DNA from: Nephrocerus scutellatus
Taxonomy: Eukaryota; Arthropoda; Insecta; Diptera; Pipunculidae
Direction: 5' to 3'
NCBI GenBank assembly: GCA_947095585.1
Contig: OX352761.1
Coordinates: 50,022,019-50,086,018 of the forward strand
DNA length: 64,000 nucleotides
A model generated the notes under the pieces. That model saw only the letters and a list, made by a program, of their open reading frames with translations, was not told the origin of the DNA and made no database searches. Shown piece after piece: positions 52,016 through 62,400 of the stretch (its first letter is position 1; each line of letters opens with the position of its first letter). The translations under genes and the position numbers were made by a program.

Positions 52016-52552
52016 CTAGATAGGGCGCGGATGTAATCCCGTACGTAACTGTTTCCAGTTTATAGGTCTGTATGTCTTCTGGAGGGTGTCTCTCCAATGA
52101 ATTAGCTGGAAGCGTTTGTCAGCCTCGTGAATAAGAATTTGCCGATACATCTTTTCCATATCAGCCGTGAAAACATATCTGGGTAGGCGAAAGCGAAGTA
52201 GAATTGAGATTAATTCATCTTGAATGGTTGGACCAGTTAATAAGAGATCGTTGAGCGATATAGTGGATGTTGTTTTTGATGAGGCATCAAAATCCACTCG
52301 TAATTTTGTAGTTGTGCTGCTCGGTTTTAGTATGCTGTGATGAGGAAGAAAATAGTGTGGTCCCTCCATCTCACTGGCATCGATTATTTTTTCCAATTGT
52401 CCAAGATTTCTATATTGATTTATGAACTGGTGATATTGCTGTTTGAGGTCTTCTTGTCTTGATAATTTTCTCTCGAGCGCCAGGTAGCGCTGTAGCGCAA
52501 TCCCTCTCAACTCTCCTAGCTCGCTTTCCTTTGAAAGGGAGTCTGACAACAA
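52016..52552 (-). pseudogene. RT N-terminal part of BEL element 2
   Basis: Fingers and first palm block: YFLPHHSILKPSSTTTKLRV and DFDASSKTTSTISLNDLLLT, then FTADMEKMYRQILIHEADKR. A shift breaks it at about 52040, and ATRCLKQLENDE at 52010-51975 runs straight into the post-catalytic IFDPLGFLSS. Confidence 0.85.
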
Positions 52553-53510
52553 AACGCCTAATGCTATTCCTTTTGGTGTTTTCAGTAAAATGGGTTTCGC
52601 ATCTTCTCTCTTCAGATGTGCGACTCCTTTCTTCTGATTGTGGAACTTCTTCTATTGTCCAAAACCTTTCCATATCTTGCTTCAATTGGTCTTCAGTGCA
52701 AATCCCGCTAGTTGCCCATGATTGGGCTATGTCTCCAGTTTTCCAAGCGACTATCCAGCCAAAGTGTGTGTTGTGTAGCGTTGGTAAGTCCCTTCCCAGA
52801 CTTATTTGTCCTACGTCGAGTAAGTGAAAGTAAACTTCAGCTCCAATTAATAGGTCAACATGATCCGGACGATCGAAAAGTGGATCCGCAAGTATAATGT
52901 TTTTCGGAATGGCCCATTCCGAAGTTTCGATCCTTCGTTGTGGCTGAGGAGGCGTTATTTTTGGTAGGACGAATGCTTCAAGACTTATAGAAAAGTCGGA
53001 CGTTCTGTATTTCAGGAGCATATTCATTCTTTTGTGTGAACGCCTTGTGCCTTCTCCGATTCCCAAGATGCCCATGGTTTCAATCACTTCTGGAAGCTTA
53101 AGTCTTCTTGCCAATTTTTCTGTTGCGAAATTGAGCTGTGATCCGGAATCTAACAATGCTCTGCGTTCTACAACGCCGCCTTGGCTGTCCTCAAGTATGA
53201 CTACTACCGTGCTAAGGAATACGAAACATCTTTTGGTTTGCGCCAATGCAGCTTCCGACACAATCGTATTGCCCTGTCCTGTGAGTTTGTCTGGATGGGT
53301 TTCCAGGGGCGTTGTCCATTGGATGTATGCGTTGACAATGCTGGTGTTTTTACAAAATGTAACAAGGTGTTGTGCTTTCTTGAACATTTCGTGCAGCCAC
53401 GGACAGCACATGATGGTGCCATGTGGCAATGTCTCAGGCAATTCATGCAGAGGTTTTTCTTGACGAAGTCCAATCGGCTTGTCGGTGTCAATTGTGAGAA
53501 CTTCTGACAA
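52410..53510 (-). CDS. Aspartic protease region of BEL element 2
   Basis: 366 residues. RRALLDSGSQLNFATEKLAR holds the catalytic Asp-Ser-Gly, and VDLLIGAEVYFHLLDVGQI the flap-proximal block, as in BEL proteases. The C-terminus overlaps the RT frame start. Confidence 0.88.
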   Translation of the reverse strand: MSEVLTIDTDKPIGLRQEKPLHELPETLPHGTIMCCPWLHEMFKKAQHLVTFCKNTSIVNAYIQWTTPLETHPDKLTGQGNTIVSEAALAQTKRCFVFLSTVVVILEDSQGGVVERRALLDSGSQLNFATEKLARRLKLPEVIETMGILGIGEGTRRSHKRMNMLLKYRTSDFSISLEAFVLPKITPPQPQRRIETSEWAIPKNIILADPLFDRPDHVDLLIGAEVYFHLLDVGQISLGRDLPTLHNTHFGWIVAWKTGDIAQSWATSGICTEDQLKQDMERFWTIEEVPQSEERSRTSEERRCETHFTENTKRNSIRRFVVRLPFKGKRARRVERDCATALPGAREKIIKTRRPQTAISPVHKSI

Positions 53511-54735
53511 TAAAACAATTTGTGGTTGTCACTGGAGCATAGCGGACAACAAGCTCTTCCTGCTGCAATAGACATCAATGCACGTGCAACCGGTTTCTTT
53601 TGATGATCTTCTATAATTCGACCTTTGTTTTCCAATGCCTCCAAGGATTGACAGCGGACTTCGAGAAATGTTAGGAAGTCTGATAGCACGGGAAATGCTC
53701 TGGGTCTCTTCAATTTCTGATGATTTTCTGATGAGTACATGGACCAGCAGTGGATCCCAGTGCATGATGTTTACACCGAGATTGTTTAGCCCATGTATGC
53801 ATTCCTGAGTGGTGTCATGAATTGCCTTAATGCCTGAAGCTGATTCTGACGAAATCGGAGCTTGCTGCAATAGTCGATATAGGAAAGCTGTAGTTAGGAG
53901 CCTCAAATTGTCATAACGTTCTTGCAGAATCTTCCATGCGGAAGAATAATAAGTTTTTCTGCTTCTCCCGACAGATTAGTCTTCAGGTACCACATCTTTT
54001 CGCACGCTGCCATTGATTGTTTGTCCACCATTTGAGTAAATAAGTTGTGGAATTGTTTCCATTTAAGATAGTCTCCATCATATTTAGACAGTACAATTTG
54101 AGGTAAGTTCAATCGGGTGCTGTTGCTCGCTGTTGTGGGTGGTTGTGATTGTTGTGGTGGCACAGTTGTCGCGTTCTTCTGCACATCTTACAAGTGCTTC
54201 TTGAACGATAATTTCCATTTTGATATAACCTTGTAGGTTGTGGCCAGCCGTTTGTGGGTCATCTGTCATGTCCCAAATTTTGTCTTGAAGGCTTTCAGTT
54301 TGTACCCAAAAGTTTGTAATTGTCTCTCTTTTCAGCTCCCAAAACTGCTTTGATGTCGCTTGCGATTCCTGCAGGCTGTCTAGAGCACGCTGCAGTGCAT
54401 TCATCAAGGCTTCTTGCCGCCTGATCGTGCGTATGACTTCGCTTGACGTCTGTTGTTGCGCAGAGGCGTCATCATGTAATTTGTGCTGCGACAACGTCCC
54501 TTTTGTTGCTTCTGCTGTAACATCTCTAGCGGCGGCTAGTTGAAGTGACGATATGTTCATCTGGAATTCGTCTTTGTAGTGATCGCGAATAGCCTTTATG
54601 GCATCGTAGTAATTATTCGCAAAGTAGAGATGATCCAATTGGTCTGGATGGGAGGACTTGATGTCGCTATGTGTTGCAACAAAGTCCTGCCAAAGCTCCT
54701 CAATCCTTTGAAGGCGTTCTTTGGCGATTTTGGAG
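53204..54735 (-). pseudogene. Gag of BEL element 2, frameshifted
   Basis: Helical head (LDHLYFANNYYDAIKAIRDH), capsid piece LPQIVLSKYDGDYLKWKQFH, and zinc region CCPLCSSDNHKLFYC, CMNCLRHCHMAPSC, CTKCSRKHNTLLH. Split over four frames (breaks near 54180, 53905 and 53600). The N-terminus is cut by the repeat boundary at 54735. Confidence 0.85.
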
Positions 54736-55040
54736 CAGACTAATGTTAATGTTAATGCAAATGTCAATTTCGTAAGCATATACAGGTTTGTCCAAAAAGA
54801 TGTTCCAACCGTATGGTGGAACTTAATTTTAAGTTGTCTAAAAATATGTTGCCACCCATATGGTACAACTTCCCATACATATTAGAAAACCGGAAAAATG
54901 TCCATGCTATTCCTGAAAAGGACTAGTTAGTAACAAAATAATTCCATAATTCTGTCAGTACAGCAGCACAAAAAATAATTCCATTCGATTTGGACATGAT
55001 AGTTTTTAAAATATGTATATTTACATTTTAGTTCCTATAC
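54735..55040 (+). repeat. Direct repeat flanking the Harbinger/BEL block, right
   Basis: Matches 45800-46165 in order and orientation with small indels, ending TTTACATTTTAGTTCCTAT. Confidence 0.85.
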
Positions 55041-55059
55041 AATTCTAACTGAAAGGTTT

Positions 55060-55280
55060 AACGTCTTTTGTGATTTTATCATTATCATCATCATATTTGG
55101 CTTTACAACCGCGGTCCGGTCCTGGTCTTCCGCAAAAAAGTTCTTCACCGGTCCTGATTTCTGCCAACCGAACCTACCGAGCATAATTTCTTTCACGATG
55201 TCGACATCGCGGTAACGCTCCTATATCTCAATATTATATCAACATTTTGGAATCGTCCTTCACATACGGAGCCAACAATT
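55060..55280 (-). pseudogene. 3' end of an RTE-like LINE
   Basis: The minus strand reads toward a tail CCGCGGTTGTAAAGCCAAAT then ATGATGATGATAATGAT. A short repetitive 3' tail after a GACCGCGGTT-type segment is typical of RTE-like LINE 3' ends. No RT remains. Confidence 0.5.
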
Positions 55281-55555
55281 CTCCCTAAGGCTAATGCCAC
55301 AAGAGCTCAAAAATGGTCGTGCGCCCAATTGTCCGCGAGCCCCGGGAAAAATTTCGTTGTTGTCACACGAGCTGAATTTTGTCCGCTCGACAGCATATTA
55401 TGTTTTTTTTAGGGTTTTGAACTATCGTCTGACTCTGGACCGGTGACATGTCGAATGCACATTTGGAATACTTTCAAATAAAAAAGTAGTTTAAATTTAT
55501 TTTCTTCTAGATCAAATCCATCGAAGAGACAGCGGCAAACTTCCAGCATGATTCT
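55275..55555 (-). repeat. Head segment of the module-bearing element, copy 2
   Basis: Reverse complement of 45455-45720 (GGACCGGTGACATGTCGAAT, TCTTCTAGATCAAATCCATC). Confidence 0.8.
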
Positions 55556-55860
55556 TTTTTAAATTATCTATATTAACTTCGCGTGCCCGTGTGTTTGTTT
55601 GTTTGTCGTGGAATCCTGCGACAATTTTTAACCCCCTTCCCAAAGCCCGATTTTACTGAAACTTTGCACACATGTGTATTCCCGACAACACTTTCTATTA
55701 AAATTTGGGGCCGAGGTGCGCCTATATAATTTTTTTTGAGAAATGACTCGATTTTTTATTTAAAAAGTAACCCGATTTTGTTCAAACTTTGCACACATGT
55801 ATCTCCGGTTAGAGAATTTACATAAAAATTTTAATTTTTATTAGCTGTCTTTTTTTTTAT
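55555..55860 (+). repeat. Dispersed 100-bp module, about two units
   Basis: Fixed edge TATATTAACTTCGCGTGCCC, then GCCCGATTTTACTGAAACTT and CCCGATTTTGTTCAAACTTT, ending GAGAATTTACATAAAAATTT. Confidence 0.8.
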
Positions 55861-56089
55861 GGTGATCTTTGTATTTTTCGAGGCATTTTTTTTATCGGAA
55901 CACGCTGAAGGGGTTAAAACCCTTATGATGCTGGGCACAGCGTGGGCACTAAGGTATTTAGGAAAGAGAGAGGAGATGTCGATGGGCATGCATTTTGAAT
56001 GCCTGTGGATCATATTCTTGCGGGAATACAGAGCTTGGTTAAGCATTTCACATTCGTGTTGTACGACTAAAGAAAGAGTATCTAAACTT
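55831..56089 (-). CDS. Unrecognised short ORF
   Basis: Minus-strand frame containing LSAHAVPSIIRVLTPSACSD. A related peptide (INAHDVLSIIKAQALERV) can be read at 31255-31200 next to the mariner fragment, so this is probably a transposon remnant shared by both places. Family unknown. Confidence 0.3.
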
Positions 56090-57800
56090 AACAGTACGAC
56101 CGAAGATGGGCTTGAAGGTAAACTGATGAGCATTTAGAGCACCACGAGTATTGCGGTTGAATTCAAGGAGAGGTGGCATGCAATTGGCTATTTCTTTAGA
56201 GCACCGCTGGTGGAAGAAGCGATAAAACAGTGAGAAGCAGGTGTTCGAGCGAATCTATTGATGTCGCCATGTTTGCGTCACCGATACGTTTTATCGCACG
56301 CTACTGTATTCTGTCAAGGTGGTCTTAGGTGCTCCTAACAAGACATGACAGTTATACTCAAGTTTTGCGCGAATAAATGCCTTGTAGATAGTAGCCAGAT
56401 CAGAGGGAGTGAAATATTTCTTGCACCGTGTTAGGAAGCCAAGGCACTTAGCAGCATTTTTTGTGACGTTGAATATGTGGTCATTCCAACGAAGCTATTC
56501 ATTGACGCACATACTAAGAATTGCTAGTTTTTCAGTTTCATCGATGCAAGTGCCATTCATGGATAATGGCTGGGGGTTACTATTTCGCTTTAACGACAGA
56601 AGACAGCATTGGGTTTTGGATGCGTTAAATTCGACTCTATTCTGCAATGCTGTCAAGGTCAGAATTTAACGATCTTAAAATACGCTGTTGTTCTAGCTCC
56701 ACATCCGAAGAGAAGGGGCGTGAACCTGCGAACATATAAGAGAAGCTAAGAGTGCTGTCGTCAGCGAAGGAATGAATTGGATTAGAAATTACAGACAGAA
56801 TATCGTTGATAAACATAAGAAAGAGTGTCGGAGACAAAACATAGCCCTGAGGTACACTCGTATTTATGCGGTGGATATCCGATTTAAAAACATTCAACAC
56901 AACTTGGATTGAACGGTTGAAAGATAGCTTCTTATCCATTGAAGAAGGGTTACATCGATTCCAAAAGCATGCATTTTAGACAGAGGAGCTTGGTGCCAAA
57001 CTCTGTCAAAAGCATTTGAAATATAAAGTGCTACAACTTTGCTTTCACCACTCTTATGAAAAGACTGGTTCCACTTTTCGGTGAGATATCCCATCAGATC
57101 ACCAGTAGAACGTTGTCCACGGAAGCCATATTGGCGGTCATTGAGTAGTTCTCGTGATTCAAGATATTTCATAAGCTGACAGTTAATCAGCGTTTTCATG
57201 ACCTTAGAAAGAAGGGACGTTAGTGCTATTGGTCGGTACGAAGAGAGACACGACGGTTCCCCTTTTTTAAGTGTAGGCTGGACAAATGCTGTTTTCCAAC
57301 TACTCGGGAAGAGTCCAGAAGAATAGGATAAGTAGAAAAGCTTACGCAATGGACTCATAAGCTGACGGTTAATCAGCGTTTTCATGACCTTAGAAAGAAG
57401 GGACGTTAGTCATATTGGTCAGTACGAAGAGAGACATGCCGCTTCCCCTATTTTAAGTATAGGCTGGACAAATGCTGTTTTCCAACTACTCGGGAAGAGT
57501 CCAGAAGAATAGGATAAGTAGAAAAGCTTACGCAATGGAAATGCCAGCGATGAAGTACACCTCTTCAGAAGTAATGGGGGAATACCATCTGGTCAAGGGG
57601 ATTTGTGTATGCTGCGGTCACTTAGAACTCTAGCAACTTCACGAGTACGAATGTAAATTTGTCCCACAAGGTGTTCGCCACTCGGAAGTACGAGTGGAAG
57701 CAAAGCACAGTCTGAAACCGTGGAGCTAGCTGCAAAATGTGCAGCAAGTAGATTGGCCTTGTCCTTAGAGCTGACAGCTGGAATGTAATTGTGAATGATC
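56090..57800 (-). pseudogene. Dispersed LINE family, copy C
   Basis: RT pieces SYSSGLFPSSWKTAFVQPTL, KKGEPSCLSSYRPIALTSLL, LLNDRQYGFRGQRSTGDLMG, ALYISNAFDRVWHQA, then FADDSTLSFSYMFA and the C-terminal FNVTKNAAKCLG-type block. The catalytic FADD survives. It contains a 186-bp tandem duplication at 57171-57542, which puts a second copy of the RT start before the first. Confidence 0.88.
57171..57542. repeat. 186-bp tandem duplication inside LINE copy C
   Basis: ATAAGCTGACAGTTAATCAG at 57171 and ATAAGCTGACGGTTAATCAG at 57357; both run to CTTACGCAATGGA. Copies A and D have a single copy here. Confidence 0.92.
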
Positions 57801-58244
57801 GTTGGAATATATCAGCACTATTATTTTTTGTATGTTTATTTATTTTTTTAATTTTATCTGATACTAGCTGACCCGACAGACGTTGTCCTGTCCCACTTTC
57901 AATAAATTTGTTTGTGATCGTTTTGTGAACTTGTGAAAAGCTATTTGAAATGTTAAACCAAAGTAAAAAAAACTCTTTCTTTTCTTTCATTAAATTTGAA
58001 ATCACAATAAATTTCAATGTGTTTTATTTACATTTCGATTTCGATTGCAATGTCATAGCAAACCAATTGAAACAAAGCATTTGTTTGTTTTGATTGTTTG
58101 CTTGAACATCACTATTTCGTTCATTGCAATGCTTTATGATATACGACATTTTTGTAAGTACTTTATCGGCGGTGAGGATTAGTACGGTATCAAAAATAAT
58201 TTTGTTTTGCGATTTTGAGTCACAGTATTGGTCACATTATTCTT

Positions 58245-58445
58245 TTGGACGTCTTTCGTGGGTCGTTCGGGGGTATTTTGAGGAGTCTTTTGGATAGTCT
58301 TGTGAGAGTCTTTTTGGGGGTCTTTTAAGGGATTTGGAGGTCCTTCGAGTGTCGTTTGATGGTCTTTTGGGGTTTTTTTTGATGACCTTTGAGGGTCTTT
58401 TGAGTAGTATTTTGAGGGACTTTTGGGGGTCTTTTGAGGTTTCAA
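58245..58445. repeat. GGGTCTTTTGAG-type simple repeat
   Basis: About ten irregular 18-21 bp units of GGGGGTCTTTTGAGG variants. The minus-strand Lys/Pro-rich open frame is a by-product. Confidence 0.85.
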
Positions 58446-58716
58446 AAAATGTTCTTTCATACAAACCTTGTTCTTACAATGACGAACACAATAAAAAAAA
58501 AACAGCCAAATCGGTCCCCGGTTGCTTAAATCACTGCGCTCGCTCCTCTCGCGGGTGAGAGTTGTATGTGAGCCCCGACCCCATCCCCGGTTGCTTAAAT
58601 CAATCCGCTCTCGGGTGAGACTTGTATGAAGCCCCCCGTCCTGATCTCTTTAAAATTTTTACAAAAAGTGTTTTTAATCGTGATCTCTTCCAAATTCTTA
58701 CAAAAAGTGTTGTCCA

Positions 58717-59450
58717 TCTATATATATAAAAGTGAAACTTTGTATGTATGTATGTATGTCCAGTATGGACTGCCAAACCCTTCAACCGATCGCGTTCTAA
58801 CTTTGCATATGGGTTTTCTACCATAATAGGCACTTAATAGGCATATTTTGAAAGTGGTAAGACTCCTTGGTCAAGTGGTCACCTCGGGGGTTCATATGGG
58901 CGGGTAGCAAAGCGCCCGGGAACATAAAGGTCTCCATAAGAATTTTTTTTATTGTTTCTATAAATTGCATGTTTTATAAACCAATCGCGGTCAAACTTTG
59001 CGTAGGGGTTTTATACCATAATGGGCACTAAAAAGGTATATTTTGAAAGTGGTCATACTCCTGGTACAAGGGGTCACCATTTCACAAATTGCATACAGGT
59101 GTTTTAAAAAAATTAACCCGATTTTCTTCAAATTTTATACACATGAGTCACGAAAACTGCATTTGTTTGATTATTAGTTATTTTATTTTACACACAAATG
59201 TTAATATCAACCACATTTTTAAACTGAATTTTATGAAATTTTTAAGATATATTATTGGCAGGTAGGGGAAAGTTATAGGTACAGATGGAAGGGGAGAAAG
59301 GTAAAATTTTAACAGGATATTTACAAACGTATTTTTAAAAAAAAATGTCAACGTAAATTATTGGCATGTGAGGGAAGGTTGTAGGCTATAGTACTACCGT
59401 CACCCCGTGGGTTCATGTGTGCGGGTAGCAAAGCGCCCGGGAACAGCTAG
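58717..59450 (+). mobile_element. Nested plus-strand Helitron-like element, 734 bp
   Basis: 5' end A|TCTATATATATAAAAGTG followed by TATGTATGTATGTATG; 3' end GGTAGCAAAGCGCCCGGGAA then CAGCTAG with a GC hairpin ten bases before CTAG. An internal duplication repeats the inner block (CAATCGCGGTCAAACTTTGC, 58980; AACCGATCGCGTTCTAACTT, 58785) and the hairpin (58893-58922). The base after CTAG is C rather than T. A relative is at 32640-33010. Confidence 0.7.
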
Positions 59451-59683
59451 CCGCATATAAAATATGAAAAACTAAATTTTTTTTTATTGATTTCATATAA
59501 AAAACACCATCCTAATTTCCCAAAATTTCCGACTTTTCCGGTGGACTTTTCAACAATTTTCTTTCATACAAACCTTGTCCTTATACGAACACAATAAAAA
59601 CAAAATCAGCCAAATCGGTCGAGCCGTTCTCAAGTGATGATCAGTCAAACATGTGGCAATTCATTTTTATATATATAGATATG

Positions 59684-60595
59684 ACAGTACCCCTCATGAC
59701 GCTCTACGGTTCGCGCGCCATGAAGGGAAGTCGCTTGGTAAAACAGTTCGCGAGACCATACCGACTCCTTTTTGGTCGCGTTCGTGTGCACTATTCCATT
59801 GGTTCTCTGTATACTCATGGCGCGCGACAAAATGGGAGTGATCTAATATTTTAATTGAGGGACCAATGTTGGATTTTCTGCTCGCAGACGCAGACTTTTT
59901 TCTGTTTTGATTTATAAGCAGCCCTAGATTTTGTGCCGCATTTATTTTATCCAAATAATCCTTATAATGTAGTGCTAGTAATAAAATTAGGAAACTTATA
60001 ATCTATATTAGTATTTTTTTATAAATGACCTGATGACGGTACTTAATTCATGCATTATTATTTTTTTATAATTTGTTTTTTTAATTTGTTGCACATTCAT
60101 TCAAAGTTTTTTTTAAGCAAAAATGGATGAAAAACCTTTGAATCTTTATTTATTTATTTTGGTTAATACTTAAAACTACTTAGCTATACTTAAAACCAGT
60201 TAAAACAAAACAAAAATACAAAACAAAATAAAACCTCTTATATAATGTTTGCAGCGTCACGTGCCCCCAGCACATCTGGCCACACAGAGCTGTCACAAGG
60301 GCAACCCTGTGAAACCCATTGTACAGAACGCACACGACGCTACCTCCGCTTCTCTTAAGGGCTGAATGTCGGCCACACCACGGTCTAGCCACCATTATCT
60401 AATTGTATTACCCTTATAACGGTCAAGGTTAGGTTTGATATTGCAGTATCTCCAGTAAGCATCCTGGGTAGCAAAAGTCATTGAAATATGCCGGATGCGT
60501 TTGTCTGTTGCCCTTCGAGCAATATGGTAGATCTCTGGCACGTTACACGAGTCCGACAGATAACCTAGTGCATCCAGATGCAAAAATGTCTAAGG
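59684..60595. other. Unassigned segment
   Basis: No clear gene. 60170-60420 has GTCACAAGGGCAACCCTGTG-type sequence that may be LINE 3' UTR running on from copy D, ending in A-rich DNA on the minus strand near 60180. Confidence 0.35.
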
Positions 60596-60599
60596 TGGT

Positions 60600-62060
60600 A
60601 TAAGTTCGCTCTCTAGTTCTCTCTCGAAGTACTGAGGGTTCGGATAAAATTCTCCCGAGATTAAATCATTTGCAATAGAGGCTGACCGTATTTTCTTCAA
60701 ATTATATATACATGTGTATCTCCGATGGACAACACTTTTCGTTAAAATTTTTGAGTGAACGATCTTCAGGAAGGATCTCGGACTTGTACGTCGCAAGATG
60801 GGCTTGAGGGTAAACTGATGAGCATTAAGAGCGCCACGAGTATTGCGGTGGAATTCGAGGAGAGGTGGCATGCAGCTGGCTATTTCTCTTGAGCACCGCT
60901 GGTAGAAGAAGCGATAAAACAGTGACAAGCAAGAAACGTTCCTGCGGTGTTCAAGCGAATCAATCCATTTCGCTATATTTTCGTCACCGATAAGTTTTAT
61001 CGCGCGGTTTTGTATTCTATCTAGCTGATGCAAAGTAGTTGTAGGCGCACCAGACCAGATATGGCAATTGTACTCAAGTTTAAGGCGATTTAAAGCCTTG
61101 TATATAGTAGCCAGATCAGAGGGAGTGAAATATTTCTTGCACCGGGCTAGAAAACCTAAATATTTCGCAGCATTTTTGGCGACGGTAAATATGTGGTCAT
61201 TCCAAGGAAGCTTCTACTCCATTGATTTCTCCCCATTGTACTATGCTGTCGAGGTCAGAATTTAACGTGCTTACCATACGTAGTTGTTTGAGTTCCACAT
61301 GAGAAGTGGAGGTACGTTCCTCAAACTTATATAAGAAACTGAGAGTGCTGTCGTCAGCGAAAGAGTGAATTGGTAGTAGAAGTCAGAGATAAGAGATCAT
61401 TAATAAAAATAAGGAAGAGAGTCGGGGACAAAACAGAGCCCTGGGGAACGTCAGCATTTAAGTAATGAACTTTAGACTTGAAACCCTCCAAAACAAATTG
61501 AATTGAGCGGTCCAAAGATAGCTTCTAATCCAATGAAGCAGTTTTTCATCGACTCCATAAGCACGCGTTTTATACAAAAGAGCTTGATGCCAAACTGGCA
61601 AATGCCTTAGAAATATCGATTGCAACAGCTTTGCTTTCTCCAAATTGATGCAAAGACCGGTTCACCTGTTCGGTGAGATATACCATCAAATCACCAGTTG
61701 AACGTTAACCACTAAATCCATACTGTCGGTCACTAAGGACTTCGTTGGTTTCAAGATATTTCTTAAGCTGAAAATTGATCAGCGTTTCCATGACCTTGGA
61801 AAGAATGGATGTAAGTGCTATGGGTCGGTACGAAGAAGGAGTATGGGTATGGGCTGGACATAGTCTATTTTCCAACTTCTCGGGAAGAGTCTAGACGAAT
61901 AGGATAGATGGAAAAGCATACGCAATGGTAATGCCAGCTTGGGAGAACACCAACTAATGGGGAAGTACCTTCTGGCCCAGCGGATTTGTGAGTGTTCAGA
62001 TCGTTTAGAACTCGAGCAACTGCACGAGTACGAATGAATATCTGTCCCATAGTGTTCAAT
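60600..62060 (-). pseudogene. Dispersed LINE family, copy D
   Basis: Colinear with copies A-C: C-terminal block HQLDRIQNRAIKLIGDENIA, LEHRRNVSCLSLFYRFFYQR (61033-60790) and RT pieces (61500-62060) with several stops. A single unit of the dispersed 100-bp module (60690-60750) sits inside its 3' part. The 5' end abuts a gypsy fragment at about 62065. Confidence 0.85.
60690..60750 (+). repeat. Dispersed 100-bp module, single unit inside LINE copy D
   Basis: TATTTTCTTCAAATTATATA, CATGTGTATCTCCGATGGAC and AACACTTTTCGTTAAAATTT. It interrupts the C-terminal LINE sequence. Confidence 0.75.
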
Positions 62061-62074
62061 ACTCTGAGGTGCAG

Positions 62075-62400
62075 AAGGAGAAAGAACCAAAACAAGTGGG
62101 TCAAAAAGCTCCCAGAAATTTCATTGGCACTAAATTCCGCGGCATACAAAACCACAGGGTATAGTCCTGCCTTTTTAACCTAAGGTAGATAAGCACGATT
62201 ACCCGAACCCCTTTACGACGACTGCGCCCCATGGCCAGGTGGTAACACGCAGACTCTGGACGGGAGAGCCATCTGTTACACCAAAGACCAACCTCCACTC
62301 CTTTTAGCGAAAATCCGAAAGGAGGCCGAGAGAAATATACGATTCACACACGTCAGCCAATTGAAGAAATTCTACGTTTCAGGAATAAAGCACTGCGTGG
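62075..62400 (+). pseudogene. Gypsy integrase C-terminal fragment
   Basis: KWVKKLPEISLALNSAAYKT then TGYSPAFLT is the conserved post-catalytic block (compare KIPEIMLAINSSKQDSTGYS in the 9.7-kb element). Further on, RKEAERNIRFTHVSQLKKFY gives the usual end of the integrase. A stop and shift lie between. Not the same family as the 9.7-kb element, but related. Confidence 0.75.

Larger units (their letters stand above)
49401..54735 (-). mobile_element. BEL/Pao element 2, 5'-truncated, with env-like ORF
   Basis: Minus-strand order: gag (54735-53204), protease and RT start (53510-52016), RNase H (51963-51121), integrase (50742-50194) and an env-like ORF (50228-49785). No LTR was found at either end: the 5' end stops inside gag at the direct repeat at 54735. 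The RT palm is deleted. The presence of an env-like ORF recalls roo-type BEL elements of flies. Confidence 0.85.
57864..59679 (-). mobile_element. Helitron-like element(s), non-autonomous
   Basis: On the minus strand the 5' end reads TCTATATATATAAAAATGAA at 59679 and a 3' end reads GTCTGTCGGGTCAGCTAG at 57864. It is flanked by A at the 5' side and T at the 3' side, as expected for Helitron insertion between A and T. A second, diverged copy of the 5' inner part (TTCTTTCATACAAACCTTGT plus ACACAATAAAAA) lies at 58450-58510, so two related elements may be fused. No helicase gene is present. Confidence 0.65.

Noticed and set aside
58179..58464. Lys/Pro-rich ORF resembling a histone-like tail
   Set aside because: Generated by the GGGTCTTTTGAG simple repeat; three frames give similar peptides.
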